Shown: positions 1 through 7,549 of the stretch, in pieces
Layout: each line of letters opens with the position of its first letter
Position numbering within the stretch: position 1 is the stretch's first letter
Assembly: GCA_039584255.1 (NCBI GenBank)
Contig: JBDGYE010000016.1
Location: 1 to 33,368, forward strand
Origin: JBDGYE01 sp039584255
GTDB lineage: Bacteria; Gemmatimonadota; Gemmatimonadetes; Palauibacterales; Palauibacteraceae
Direction of reading: 5' to 3'
Length of the DNA: 33,368 bases
Notes under the pieces: model-generated
Databases searched by the model: none
Told to the model about the DNA's origin: nothing
Seen by the model: the letters and a program-made list of their open reading frames with translations, nothing else
Translations under genes and position numbers: made by a program

Positions 1-197
1 CTAGCTCATCGGGCATGTACCGTGAGGAGTATGCCACCTTCGAGACGAGCCACCTGTACGATCACGCCGACGCTACCGGCTTCATCCGGCTGTTCGCCCT
101 CCCGTATCGCCTGGCCGGGCACGCGCGGGTCGAGGCGGCCGCCGGGGCGGAGCCTCTTCCGGGGGATCGGATGATCGGCGGCGACTGGCTGGACTGA
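1..197 (+). CDS. argG: argininosuccinate synthase, C-terminal end (partial)
   Basis: Only the last ~64 codons are present; the gene enters from the left edge in frame 3 and stops at TGA 195-197. The readable tail has the pattern of the ArgG C-terminus: a tyrosine followed by an acidic residue pair, then an A-T-F-E stretch, a Y-D-H/Q-x-D-A-x-G-F-I-R-L core (here YDHADATGFIRLFALPYRL), and a short variable end. ArgG joins citrulline and aspartate with ATP to make argininosuccinate in the cytoplasm. The call is supported by its neighbour: argH starts 31 bp downstream on the same strand, so the two form the usual argGH operon. The ATP-binding and substrate loops lie outside the window, so catalytic competence cannot be judged. 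Confidence 0.85.
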   Translation, partial: SSSGMYREEYATFETSHLYDHADATGFIRLFALPYRLAGHARVEAAAGAEPLPGDRMIGGDWLD

Positions 198-228
198 GGA
201 GGGGCTGTCCGGGAGCAGAGAGGCGAGG

Positions 229-1641
229 ATGACCGACGACGAGACATCCGACAAAGGCAGCCGACTCTGGGGGGGGCGCTTCTCCGGCGGTATGGCGGAT
301 GAGCTGAACCGCATCAACCGCTCGCTGCCGGTCGACTGGAGGCTGTGGCCCTTCGAGCTGCTGGTCGACCGGGTGTGGGTCGCCGAGCTGGTGGCGGTCG
401 GGCGCCTGGAGGAGGAGGCGGGCGAGCGGCTTCTGGAAGGTCTGGATCGCGTGGAAAGGCGCCTGGAGACCGGAGACCCGGGCGCCGAGCCGGACGAGGA
501 CATCCACTCGCTCGTCGAGCGCTGGCTGGAGGAGGAGGTCGGCGACCTCGCGAGCGCGGTCCGCCTGGGCCGGTCCCGAAACGACGTGGCAGCCACCGAC
601 ACCCGGCTGTGGACCCTCACCGCGTGTCACGCGATGGAGCGTCGGATCCGCCCGCTCCAGGAGGCGCTTGTGGAGGCAGCGGAGGGGTGTGTCGACGTCC
701 CGTTCCCCGCCTATTCGCATCTGCAGCGGGCACAGCCGACCCGGGCGGCCCACTGGCTCCTCTCTCACTTCTGGCCCCTGGAGCGGGGACGCGAGCGGCT
801 CGCTGCCGCGGCCGGCCGCGTGGCGCGCCTCCCGTTGGGAGCGGCGGCCGGGATGGGCTCGTCACTTCCGGTGGATCGCCAACGGCTGGCGGAGCGCCTC
901 GGACTCGAGGCCCCCTGCGAGAGCTCCCTCGACGCCGTGGCGGGCCGTGATTGGGCCGCCGAGGTCCTGTATGTGTGGACGCAGCTGGCCGTGGACCTGT
1001 CCCGCCTGGCGGAAGATCTGGTCCTCTTCTCGTCGGCGGAGTTCGGTCTCGTGCGCTTCGCGGATGCGTACAGCACGGGCTCGAGCCTGATGCCGCACAA
1101 GCGGAACCCGGATGGAGCCGAGCTGGCGCGAGCGCGGGGAGGGACCCTGATCGGGCTGCTGACCGGTTTCCTGGCGACGCTCAAGGGGCTGCCGTCCGGC
1201 TACAACAAGGACCTCCAGGAGGACAAGCGGGCCCTGTTCGCCGCGGACCAGATGCTCGGAGAAGTGCTCGACGTGCTGGCCGGCACGATTCGAACGTTGG
1301 AAGTCGTTCCGGCGAGTGCGGAGAGCCGACTCGACGCGACGCTCATCGCCACCGATCTCGCGGAGTGGCTCGCCGAGAGCGGAGTCCCGTTCCGCGAGGC
1401 GCACGATCTGATCGGAAGACTCGTTCGCCGGGCCGAGGAGGGCGGAGTCGCGGTGGCGGACGTCTCCGACGCCGAGCGTGCCGAGATTCATCCGATTCTC
1501 GAAGGCCTGGAGCCGGGATTCTGGGATGTGGAGGCTGCGCTCGAGAGAAGGGGGACGGCCGGCGGAACGTCTCGAGCGGCCGTCGAGCGGCAGCTGGCTG
1601 CGGCCCGATCATCCCTGGTCGCCGACGGGAAGGGCCCGTAG
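229..1641 (+). CDS. argH: argininosuccinate lyase (divergent)
   Basis: 470 aa, the usual length for ArgH, which splits argininosuccinate into arginine and fumarate. Conserved landmarks are LWGGRF near residue 13, DEDIHSLVE near 90, GRSRND, SHLQRAQP with a retained catalytic-type His (TRAAH), the fumarase/aspartase-superfamily signature GSSLMPHKRNP from about residue 284, and GYNKDLQEDK after it, which is typical of ArgH. The start ATG is preceded by a GAGAGGCGAGG purine run. Oddities: the D-x-x-G-S-x-A-H loop expected near residue 45 reads F-E-L-L-V46-D47-R-V-W, the residue after RSRND is V instead of the usual Q, and the signature reads MPHKRNP (common in adenylosuccinate lyase) rather than MPQKKNP. 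Because argG lies directly upstream and the NKDLQEDK motif is intact, ArgH is still the best call. The next gene is convergent with a 13-bp gap and no visible terminator. Confidence 0.93.
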   Translation: MTDDETSDKGSRLWGGRFSGGMADELNRINRSLPVDWRLWPFELLVDRVWVAELVAVGRLEEEAGERLLEGLDRVERRLETGDPGAEPDEDIHSLVERWLEEEVGDLASAVRLGRSRNDVAATDTRLWTLTACHAMERRIRPLQEALVEAAEGCVDVPFPAYSHLQRAQPTRAAHWLLSHFWPLERGRERLAAAAGRVARLPLGAAAGMGSSLPVDRQRLAERLGLEAPCESSLDAVAGRDWAAEVLYVWTQLAVDLSRLAEDLVLFSSAEFGLVRFADAYSTGSSLMPHKRNPDGAELARARGGTLIGLLTGFLATLKGLPSGYNKDLQEDKRALFAADQMLGEVLDVLAGTIRTLEVVPASAESRLDATLIATDLAEWLAESGVPFREAHDLIGRLVRRAEEGGVAVADVSDAERAEIHPILEGLEPGFWDVEAALERRGTAGGTSRAAVERQLAAARSSLVADGKGP

Positions 1642-1654
1642 GCGAGGCTGAGCG

Positions 1655-2884
1655 TCAGGCGGTGGTCGCCGCCGCCAGGATCTCCTCCGGATCCAGGCCT
1701 GCCATCAACAGAATTCGCTCGACCGTACGGCCGATGAGGCTGTCGGGCGTGGACGCTCCTGCCGTGAGCCCGATCTCCAGCTCCCGGTCCGGAAGCCAGC
1801 CACTTTCCTCCACGATCTCACCGTTGTCGACGACCTTGTGCGATATCGTTCCCCGGTGCGGGTCGATACAGACGGCCGTCTCGATGTGGAAGGTGCGCGT
1901 GCTGCGGGCGCAAAGGTGCGCCAGGTTGTTGGTGTTGCTGGAGTTGTAGCCGCCGACGACGATCATGATGTCCGGCGGGTCCGTCATCATCGCGGCCACC
2001 GCGTCTTGCCTGTCCTGCGTGGCCGAGCAGATCGTGTCGAAGCTTCGGAAGTGCTCCGGCAGGCCCTCCTCGCCGTACCTGTCGGCCATCGCCTCGCCCA
2101 GCCTGGCCGCTATGGCCAGCGACTCCGACGCCAGCATCGTTGTCTGGTTCGCCACCCCGACTCGCTCGAGGTGCCGATCGGGGTCGAACCCCTCTGAGCA
2201 TCGGTCGCCGACGCGCTCCATCAACGTCTCACGATCGATTCCGCCCCGAATGTAGTCGCATACCAGATCGGCCTCGGCCATGTCGCGGACGACCAGAAAG
2301 CGGCCTTCCGGGTGCCTCAGCACCTGGGAGCTGGTGGCGCGGGTTTCCTCGTGATGGTGCTTGCCATGCACGATGGCCGTGAAACCGTCGCGTGCGTAAC
2401 TCTCCACCCGCTTCCAGACGTTTAGGACCGAGCCGCACGTGGTGTCGACTAGCACGCATCCCTTCTCGCGCAGGTGCTCGAAGTCGTCCAGCGGCACGCC
2501 GAAGGCCGGGATGATCACCACGTCCTGGGGCGTTACCTCGCCGAAGTCGAAGCGGCCCGCCTGGTCCGGATACAGGAAGGTCACGCCCGTGTCGGCCAAT
2601 TGTCGGTTCACGACAGGGTTGTGGATGATCTCGCCGACCAGGAAGATGCGACGGTCCGGAAACTTCCGGCATGCCTCGTAGGCGTACTCGACGGCCCGGT
2701 CCACGCCGTAGCAGAAGCCGAGGCTCTTCGCCATGCGGAAGCGGATGCGGTCCACCTGGAGCTCGAAGCCGCATTCCTTCATCAGCCGGACGAAACGGCT
2801 GCCGTAGGCCTGATCCAGCTCCGGCCTCACCTCGGCCTTCAGACCGAGTCCTTTCCGATAATACTTGCCGTTGCTCTGCGTCAT
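1655..2884 (-). CDS. ispH: 4-hydroxy-3-methylbut-2-enyl diphosphate reductase (IspH)
   Basis: 409 aa. IspH is the last enzyme of the MEP pathway, reducing HMBPP to IPP and DMAPP with a [4Fe-4S] cluster. The three cluster cysteines are visible: C58 in SLGFCYGVDRA, C150 in VDTTCGSV and C286 in FDTICSATQ. The substrate-binding HGKHHHEET and GGYNSSNTNNL motifs are also present. It is about 90-100 residues longer than the E. coli-type enzyme and has an N-terminal KYYRKGLG segment, which matches the long IspH class seen in cyanobacteria and plants. I chose ATG 2884 because the conserved protein begins there; an in-frame extension to 3049 would overlap crtB. It starts 7 bp after crtB stops, on the same strand, so it is probably the third gene of a crtI-crtB-ispH operon that links precursor supply to carotenoid synthesis. 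Confidence 0.96.
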   Translation of the reverse strand: MTQSNGKYYRKGLGLKAEVRPELDQAYGSRFVRLMKECGFELQVDRIRFRMAKSLGFCYGVDRAVEYAYEACRKFPDRRIFLVGEIIHNPVVNRQLADTGVTFLYPDQAGRFDFGEVTPQDVVIIPAFGVPLDDFEHLREKGCVLVDTTCGSVLNVWKRVESYARDGFTAIVHGKHHHEETRATSSQVLRHPEGRFLVVRDMAEADLVCDYIRGGIDRETLMERVGDRCSEGFDPDRHLERVGVANQTTMLASESLAIAARLGEAMADRYGEEGLPEHFRSFDTICSATQDRQDAVAAMMTDPPDIMIVVGGYNSSNTNNLAHLCARSTRTFHIETAVCIDPHRGTISHKVVDNGEIVEESGWLPDRELEIGLTAGASTPDSLIGRTVERILLMAGLDPEEILAAATTA

Positions 2885-2891
2885 GGGCGAC

Positions 2892-3869
2892 CTATGGTAA
2901 CCCGGCGCCGCGGCGTTGTTCAACCGAGTCCGGCACGGCCTTGACGAGGAAGCGGCTCTGCTCGCGAGCCTGCTCAGCATACACGGAGATCGACTCTGAC
3001 GTCGCAGTCTCCGGAACAGGTGGCCGCCGGTCGAACGGAGACATGGCACGAGCCATGAGTATCCCTTTCCGGACGCGGCTCGTGTACGCTCTCCGGGAGA
3101 CGCTGTCGTGGCCGGCGGCCCGTATCTCGCGGCCGATGTCGGCGTAGATGAGCGCCGCGGCCCGGATGGCGGGCCTGCACCTGGCGGGGAGTAGCTCTAT
3201 GGTGGGCCAGGCTCGCGAGTAAAGCCCGTCGGCGGCTTCAAGGATCTTCTTCACGGCGCGGGTGACGTAAGGCAGGGACCGCGGGGCCGCGATCGATGAT
3301 TCGACATCCATCTCCGTCCCTTGCAGCCAAGCCCGGGGGATGTAGACGCGTCCGCGCCGCGCGTCCTCGCCTACATCCCTCGCTACGTTCGTCAGCTGCA
3401 TCGCCATTCCCAGATCACACGCCCCCGCGATCGTTTCGGAATCATCACGGCCCATCAAGAGCGTCATCATGACGCCGACGGTAGACCCGACCCGGGCGCA
3501 GTAGGCGAGAAGATCGGCCAGATCCTCGTAGGGCCTCCCTTCGACGTCCCAGCGGAACCCCTCGAGCAGTGCCTTGGGTATCGCCCTCGGGATCCCGTGG
3601 GCGAGCGCAGTTCGGGCAAACGCGCGCTCTACAGGGCCGTCCGGTCGACCACCGTACACGCGCTCGAGCTGGGCTTCCAGCAGCAGGAGCTCCGCCTCGG
3701 GCTCATCGGACAGGTCGATGGCGTGGTCGGCCAGGCGGCAGTAGGCGTAGACCGCGGACGCCTCAGTCCGGACCGGGGGCGGCAGAAGCAGCGAGGCGGC
3801 AAAAAAGCTCTTCGAGCCGCTCCGCAGCAGACGACGGCAGGTCCTGTAGTCCCCGGCCGAGGCCTTCAC
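2892..3869 (-). CDS. crtB: phytoene synthase
   Basis: 325 aa. CrtB condenses two geranylgeranyl diphosphates head-to-head to phytoene (squalene/phytoene synthase family). Both Asp-rich Mg-diphosphate sites are present: DHAID at residues 48-52 and DVGED at 165-169, the latter inside NVARDVGEDARRGRVYIP, a family signature. SGSKSFF near residue 18 and YAYCRLAD near 41 are also typical. The start is GTG at 3869, overlapping the crtI stop as GTGA (four bases), which implies translational coupling; a longer reading frame upstream only runs antisense-free through crtI in another frame and shows no family similarity. No crtE is present in the window, so the GGPP donor must be encoded elsewhere. The C-terminal 30 residues are variable. 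Confidence 0.96.
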   Translation of the reverse strand: MKASAGDYRTCRRLLRSGSKSFFAASLLLPPPVRTEASAVYAYCRLADHAIDLSDEPEAELLLLEAQLERVYGGRPDGPVERAFARTALAHGIPRAIPKALLEGFRWDVEGRPYEDLADLLAYCARVGSTVGVMMTLLMGRDDSETIAGACDLGMAMQLTNVARDVGEDARRGRVYIPRAWLQGTEMDVESSIAAPRSLPYVTRAVKKILEAADGLYSRAWPTIELLPARCRPAIRAAALIYADIGREIRAAGHDSVSRRAYTSRVRKGILMARAMSPFDRRPPVPETATSESISVYAEQAREQSRFLVKAVPDSVEQRRGAGLP

Positions 3870-5371
3870 GGGGACAGCTCCCCGGGGTCCGGCACGACGG
3901 AATCCAGAACGCGTGCCGAGGAGAGGACGCCCGGTACTCCCGCACCGGGGTGGGTTCCGGCGCCCACGAGATACAGGCCCTCCACGTCCCGGCTGCGGTT
4001 GTGGGGACGAAAGTAGGCGCTCTGCCTGAGAATAGGCTCGAGGCCGAACGCCGCGCCCCGGTACGAAAGCAACTCCTGACGGAAATCCAGCGGCGTGAGC
4101 ATCCTGGAGGTGACCACCTGGGACGCGAGGCCCGGCAGCACCGTCTCCGCCAGGGCTCGCTCGATCGCCTGCCTGTAAGGCTCCGCCCGGATCTTCCAGT
4201 CGATCCCGGCTTCTAGATTCGGAACCGGCGACAGCACGTAGAACGCGTCCATTCCTCGGGGGGCCATGCCGGGGTCGGTCGCGGTGGGCCGGTGCAGGTA
4301 GAGGCTGAAGTCCTTCGCGAGGCGCTTCTCCTTGAATACGTCGTCCAAGAGGCCTCTGTATTGCGGGCCCAGGAGGATCGTATGGTGGGCCACGTCGTCG
4401 TACCGGCGGCCGGTGCCGAAGTACCAGACGAAAAGACCCATGGAGTAGCGGGCTCTCCCTATCCGGGCGTCGGTCCAGCGCGTGCGGGCCTGCTCGGGAA
4501 CCATGTGCCGGTACAGCCAGGCCGAGTCCGCGTTGGACACTACGATGTCCGATCGGATCTCCTCCCCCGTGGCGAGGTGGACACCGCGCGCCCGACGCCC
4601 ATCCACGAGCACCTGTTCCACGTCGGCGTGGAACCGAAGCTCGCCCCCCAGCTCCCCGATCAGCTTGAGAAGTCCCTGCACTAGGGTTCCGGTGCCGCCG
4701 ATGGGGAAGTGGACGCCCCATTTTCTCTCCAGAAAGGCGATCAGCGCGTATATCGACGTGGTCGTGAAGGGATTTCCGCCGACGAGAAGCGGGTGGAAGC
4801 TGAGCACCTGTCGCAGCCGCGGGTCGCGCACGTAACGGGAGGCGAGTTGCCACACGGTTAGGTAGCTCCTCAGGCGCACCATGGCGGGGGCGATGCGGAC
4901 CATGTCCCACGGCGAGCCGAACGGCACGTGACCCAGCTCCTGGAATCCGACCCGGAAGATCCGCTCGCTCATCCTCACGAATGCTTCGTAGCCCGCGACG
5001 TCCGAGGGAGAGAACTTTCGAATCTCCCTGATCATCAGTTCGGCCGAGCCCGAGTAGTCGAAGACCTCCCCGTCGTCGAAGCGGATCCGGTAGAAGGGGT
5101 GGACTGGTCGTAGGTCGACATCATCCGAGAGCCTTCGCCCGCACAGCTCCCACAGTTCCTCGAACAGGAAGGGGGCCGTGATCACCGTCGGACCCGCGTC
5201 GAAGGTGAACCCGTCCTGGCGGAATACCCTGGCACGGCCCCCGGGTTGATCGAGGCGCTCGAGCACGGTGACCCTGTATCCCCTGGTGCCCAGGCGGACG
5301 GCGGCGGCCAGGCCGCCGAAGCCGGAGCCGATTACAGCCGCATGCGGTCGGCTGTCACTGTCAGCAGTCAT
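3866..5371 (-). CDS. crtI: phytoene desaturase (lycopene-forming, CrtI type)
   Basis: 501 aa, normal for bacterial CrtI, an FAD enzyme that desaturates phytoene to neurosporene or lycopene at the membrane. The N-terminal dinucleotide fold is clear (AVIGSGFGGLAAA, G15-G20, ending in VLERLDQPGGRARVF), followed by DAGPTVIT. The C-terminal CrtI signature is present as GLYLVGAGTHPGAGVPGV near residue 470. ATG 5371 has a good upstream AAGGGAGCGGGG ribosome-binding region. The gene leads the crtI-crtB-ispH operon. Because a lycopene cyclase of the CrtY family lies nearby, lycopene is the likely end product rather than a three-step neurosporene; that is inference. No second desaturase-like gene of the CrtD type is present here apart from crtU. 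Confidence 0.95.
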   Translation of the reverse strand: MTADSDSRPHAAVIGSGFGGLAAAVRLGTRGYRVTVLERLDQPGGRARVFRQDGFTFDAGPTVITAPFLFEELWELCGRRLSDDVDLRPVHPFYRIRFDDGEVFDYSGSAELMIREIRKFSPSDVAGYEAFVRMSERIFRVGFQELGHVPFGSPWDMVRIAPAMVRLRSYLTVWQLASRYVRDPRLRQVLSFHPLLVGGNPFTTTSIYALIAFLERKWGVHFPIGGTGTLVQGLLKLIGELGGELRFHADVEQVLVDGRRARGVHLATGEEIRSDIVVSNADSAWLYRHMVPEQARTRWTDARIGRARYSMGLFVWYFGTGRRYDDVAHHTILLGPQYRGLLDDVFKEKRLAKDFSLYLHRPTATDPGMAPRGMDAFYVLSPVPNLEAGIDWKIRAEPYRQAIERALAETVLPGLASQVVTSRMLTPLDFRQELLSYRGAAFGLEPILRQSAYFRPHNRSRDVEGLYLVGAGTHPGAGVPGVLSSARVLDSVVPDPGELSP

Positions 5372-5411
5372 CCCCGCTCCCTTGTGCGCCGCGGTCAGTC
5401 GGACGTCCCCG

Positions 5412-5439
5412 AATCTAGGTGGAAGAGGCGCCCGGTAAA
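5412..5439 (-). promoter_or_regulatory. candidate sigma70-like promoter for crtI-crtB-ispH
   Basis: On the minus strand, TTTACC (5439-5434), a 16-bp spacer and TAGATT (5417-5412) stand about 40 bp upstream of the crtI ATG. Each hexamer matches the consensus at four of six positions. By-eye match only; promoter rules for this lineage are not known to me. Confidence 0.3.
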
Positions 5440-5465
5440 GCGCCCACGATGGGGGCCATTGATGC

Positions 5466-5497
5466 CGACGGGCCGGAACCTTAGCGTCGGGCCGGAA
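5466..5497. repeat. 19-bp-spaced direct repeat in the divergent carotenoid control region
   Basis: The 13-mer CGWCGGGCCGGAA occurs twice, at about 5466-5478 and 5485-5497, separated by 19 bp start to start. It lies in the 201-bp region between crtI (-) and the secreted-protein/crtY operon (+), where a shared operator would be expected. Spacing is just under two helical turns. Chance occurrence is possible in such GC-rich DNA. Confidence 0.4.
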
Positions 5498-5572
5498 ACT
5501 AGGGGCCGATTACGGGGTTTAGCAGCAGGCTCGGGGTGTCTGCGGGGGAGCCGAAACCGGACCTGAGGAAGC

Positions 5573-6349
5573 GTGAAGAGCACAAGCATCTGTACGGTTC
5601 TGACGTGGGCGGGGTTGCTTTGGACAAGCCTCGTCGCCGCTCCCGCACAGGCGCAGGAGCCGCTTCCCGAAGGCCTGTACGCGAGCCGGCAGCGGGTCAC
5701 CAGCATCACTCGGATCCGTCCGCGGGGCCAGATCGCCAGCGTGACCACTACCAGCCTCGTCGTGCACGAGGTGCGAAAAGGAGAGGGTCACACGATCGTG
5801 GCGAGCCGCTACTGCTCCGTCCGGCAGAATCCGTTCGCACGGGTGCGGACCGAGATGGGGCCGGCCTTCATCGACGCGATTCCGGAATGGGAATCGCGGG
5901 CGACGGTGGCGGGCCCCGAGGCCGGCCCCTGGGACGTGCAGGTAGAGCCGCATGTCCTGATCCTCGGTGCCGACCTGGCGGATCCGGCCGGCGACGAGCT
6001 GCCTAAGAAGGATGACGACCGCCGGGTCACGGACCCGGACGCTGACGGCAGGCCCGGCGTCACCATCCAGGTGCATGGCGTTGCGGGCGGCGAAGTGTAC
6101 ATGGTTCAGCGACTGGTCCGCGGCCTTAACGGAACGCTCCAGCGCGATGGCCGCATGGAGGGGTTCGTGAGCGGCGAGAGTGACCAGTCGGTCGTGGGCG
6201 CGAGCAACGCCATTCTCAAGATGTTTACGCCCAGATTCCGCCAGGATCCGGATCCCGCCAAGAGCGTGTTCGACTGGGTGCCGATCCCGCATGACATGAC
6301 CTGCGAGAGGCTCGTGCAGGCCGAAGAGCGGCTTTTCGGAGAAGGCTGA
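5573..6349 (+). CDS. secreted protein of unknown function preceding crtY
   Basis: 258 aa. I do not recognise the family. It starts at GTG 5573 with GAGGAAGC just upstream. The N-terminus is a standard signal peptide: a short basic start, a hydrophobic core, and a signal-peptidase-I-like site APAQAQ with cleavage near residue 28. The mature part has two widely spaced cysteines (about C81 and one near residue 244) that could form a disulfide after export. A D-x-D-x-D-G loop (DPDADG, D154/D156/D158) resembles a calcium-binding loop of the thrombospondin-type-3/dockerin kind. It ends 11 bp before crtY and is probably co-transcribed with crtY and the Rieske oxygenase. A periplasmic or outer-membrane role linked to the pigment is conceivable but unsupported beyond context. 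Confidence 0.8.
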   Translation: MKSTSICTVLTWAGLLWTSLVAAPAQAQEPLPEGLYASRQRVTSITRIRPRGQIASVTTTSLVVHEVRKGEGHTIVASRYCSVRQNPFARVRTEMGPAFIDAIPEWESRATVAGPEAGPWDVQVEPHVLILGADLADPAGDELPKKDDDRRVTDPDADGRPGVTIQVHGVAGGEVYMVQRLVRGLNGTLQRDGRMEGFVSGESDQSVVGASNAILKMFTPRFRQDPDPAKSVFDWVPIPHDMTCERLVQAEERLFGEG

Positions 6350-6360
6350 GACCGCAGCGG

Positions 6361-7530
6361 ATGGACGCCGATGTACTGATCGCCGGAGCCGGTTGCGCGG
6401 GCCTCAGCCTGGCGGTACACCTCCGGCGCGACAGTCTCGGAGAGCTGCGGACGGTTCTGGTGGAGCCGCGCGCGTTGTACGAGCGCGACCGGACCTGGTG
6501 TTTCTGGAGCCTACGGGATCACCCCTTCGAGAAGGCGGTCTCGCACTCTTGGAACAGGTGGCGGGTCGACTGGACCGGCGGCGAGGCCGTGAGAAGCTCC
6601 TCGGCGATCGCATACCGGCACCTTCCGGCCGATGCGTTCTACCGGATGGCCCTGGGCCGGCTCGAGAACGAGGGCAACATCGAGGTGCTGCGCGGCGTCC
6701 GGGTCGACGCGCTGGAGGAGGATGGCGGCTCGGTCGTCGCCCGCACGACTGAAGGCGAAATCCGGACCAGGCTGGCGTTCGATAGCCGGCGGCCGCCGTC
6801 GCTGGTGCCCGGAAGGCATGGCCGCCACATCACTCTCCTGCAGCATTTCTTGGGCCTCGTGGTGCAGACCGAGGCGCCCGTGTTCGACCCGACGACCGCC
6901 ACCGTCATGGACTTTCGGGTCGACCAGAGCAATGGAATCCACTTTATATACGTCCTCCCCTACGATGAGCGGACGGCCCTCGTCGAGGACACCTATTTCA
7001 GCGAGACACCGCGAGAAGAGAGGCACTATCTGGCCGCACTGGAGACCTACCTCTCGGAGCGAGTCGGGGTGTCGGGGTGGCAGGAGCTGCATCGGGAGAC
7101 GGGTGTCATTCCGATGACCACGGCGTTGGCGGCGACGGAAGACAGCCGCGGATCCAGGATCGTGCCGATCGGAGTGCGGGCAGGCCTGGCCAGACCGTCC
7201 ACCGGCTACGCGTTCATGGCCATTCAGCGGGACTCGGTGCGACTGGCGGAGCTGCTGGCGAGGCAAGGCGTCGAGGAGCCGGTGAAACGGCCCAAGGCCT
7301 ACTCGCGAGCCACCCGGTTTCTGGACCGCGTTTTCCTCTCGTACATTCACCGCCACCCGGAGCGGGCGCCCGAACTGTTCGGGACGATGTTCGGGGCGGT
7401 GGCGCCTGAGTCGCTCGCGCGCTTCCTGTTCGACGGAGGGGGAGCAGCCGACCGGCTTCGTGTGATGGCGGCGCTGCCGGGGCTTCCCCTGACGGCGGAG
7501 GCGGTTCGCGGCCTCCCTCGCCCCTGGTGA
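6361..7530 (+). CDS. crtY: lycopene beta-cyclase (CrtY family)
   Basis: 389 aa, the expected CrtY size. CrtY cyclises the two psi ends of lycopene into beta rings, giving beta-carotene; it uses reduced FAD without net redox. The N-terminal nucleotide-binding motif is LIAGAGCAGLSLA (G9-G14). Typical CrtY landmarks follow: RTWCFW near 44-49, FDSR at 140-143, QHFLG at 161-165, MDFR at 183-186, the F-x-Y-V-L-P strand at 195-200, VEDTYFS at 208-214, and RPSTGYAF in the C-terminal third. Start ATG 6361 lies 11 bp after the secreted-protein gene and its stop is 19 bp before the Rieske gene, so the three form one operon. This is the cyclase type found with aromatic-carotenoid genes in actinobacteria, which fits the nearby crtU. 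Confidence 0.93.
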   Translation: MDADVLIAGAGCAGLSLAVHLRRDSLGELRTVLVEPRALYERDRTWCFWSLRDHPFEKAVSHSWNRWRVDWTGGEAVRSSSAIAYRHLPADAFYRMALGRLENEGNIEVLRGVRVDALEEDGGSVVARTTEGEIRTRLAFDSRRPPSLVPGRHGRHITLLQHFLGLVVQTEAPVFDPTTATVMDFRVDQSNGIHFIYVLPYDERTALVEDTYFSETPREERHYLAALETYLSERVGVSGWQELHRETGVIPMTTALAATEDSRGSRIVPIGVRAGLARPSTGYAFMAIQRDSVRLAELLARQGVEEPVKRPKAYSRATRFLDRVFLSYIHRHPERAPELFGTMFGAVAPESLARFLFDGGGAADRLRVMAALPGLPLTAEAVRGLPRPW

Positions 7531-7549
7531 GAAAAGGAGCTCGGCGGGC

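Noticed and set aside
1655..3049. Longer IspH starting at 3049.
   Set aside because: The extra residues overlap crtB, are basic and low-complexity, and IspH similarity starts right after ATG 2884.
2892..4910. A single 672-codon open frame spanning crtB and half of crtI on the minus strand.
   Set aside because: The upstream part is the crtI gene read in another frame; only the portion from GTG 3869 shows phytoene synthase motifs.
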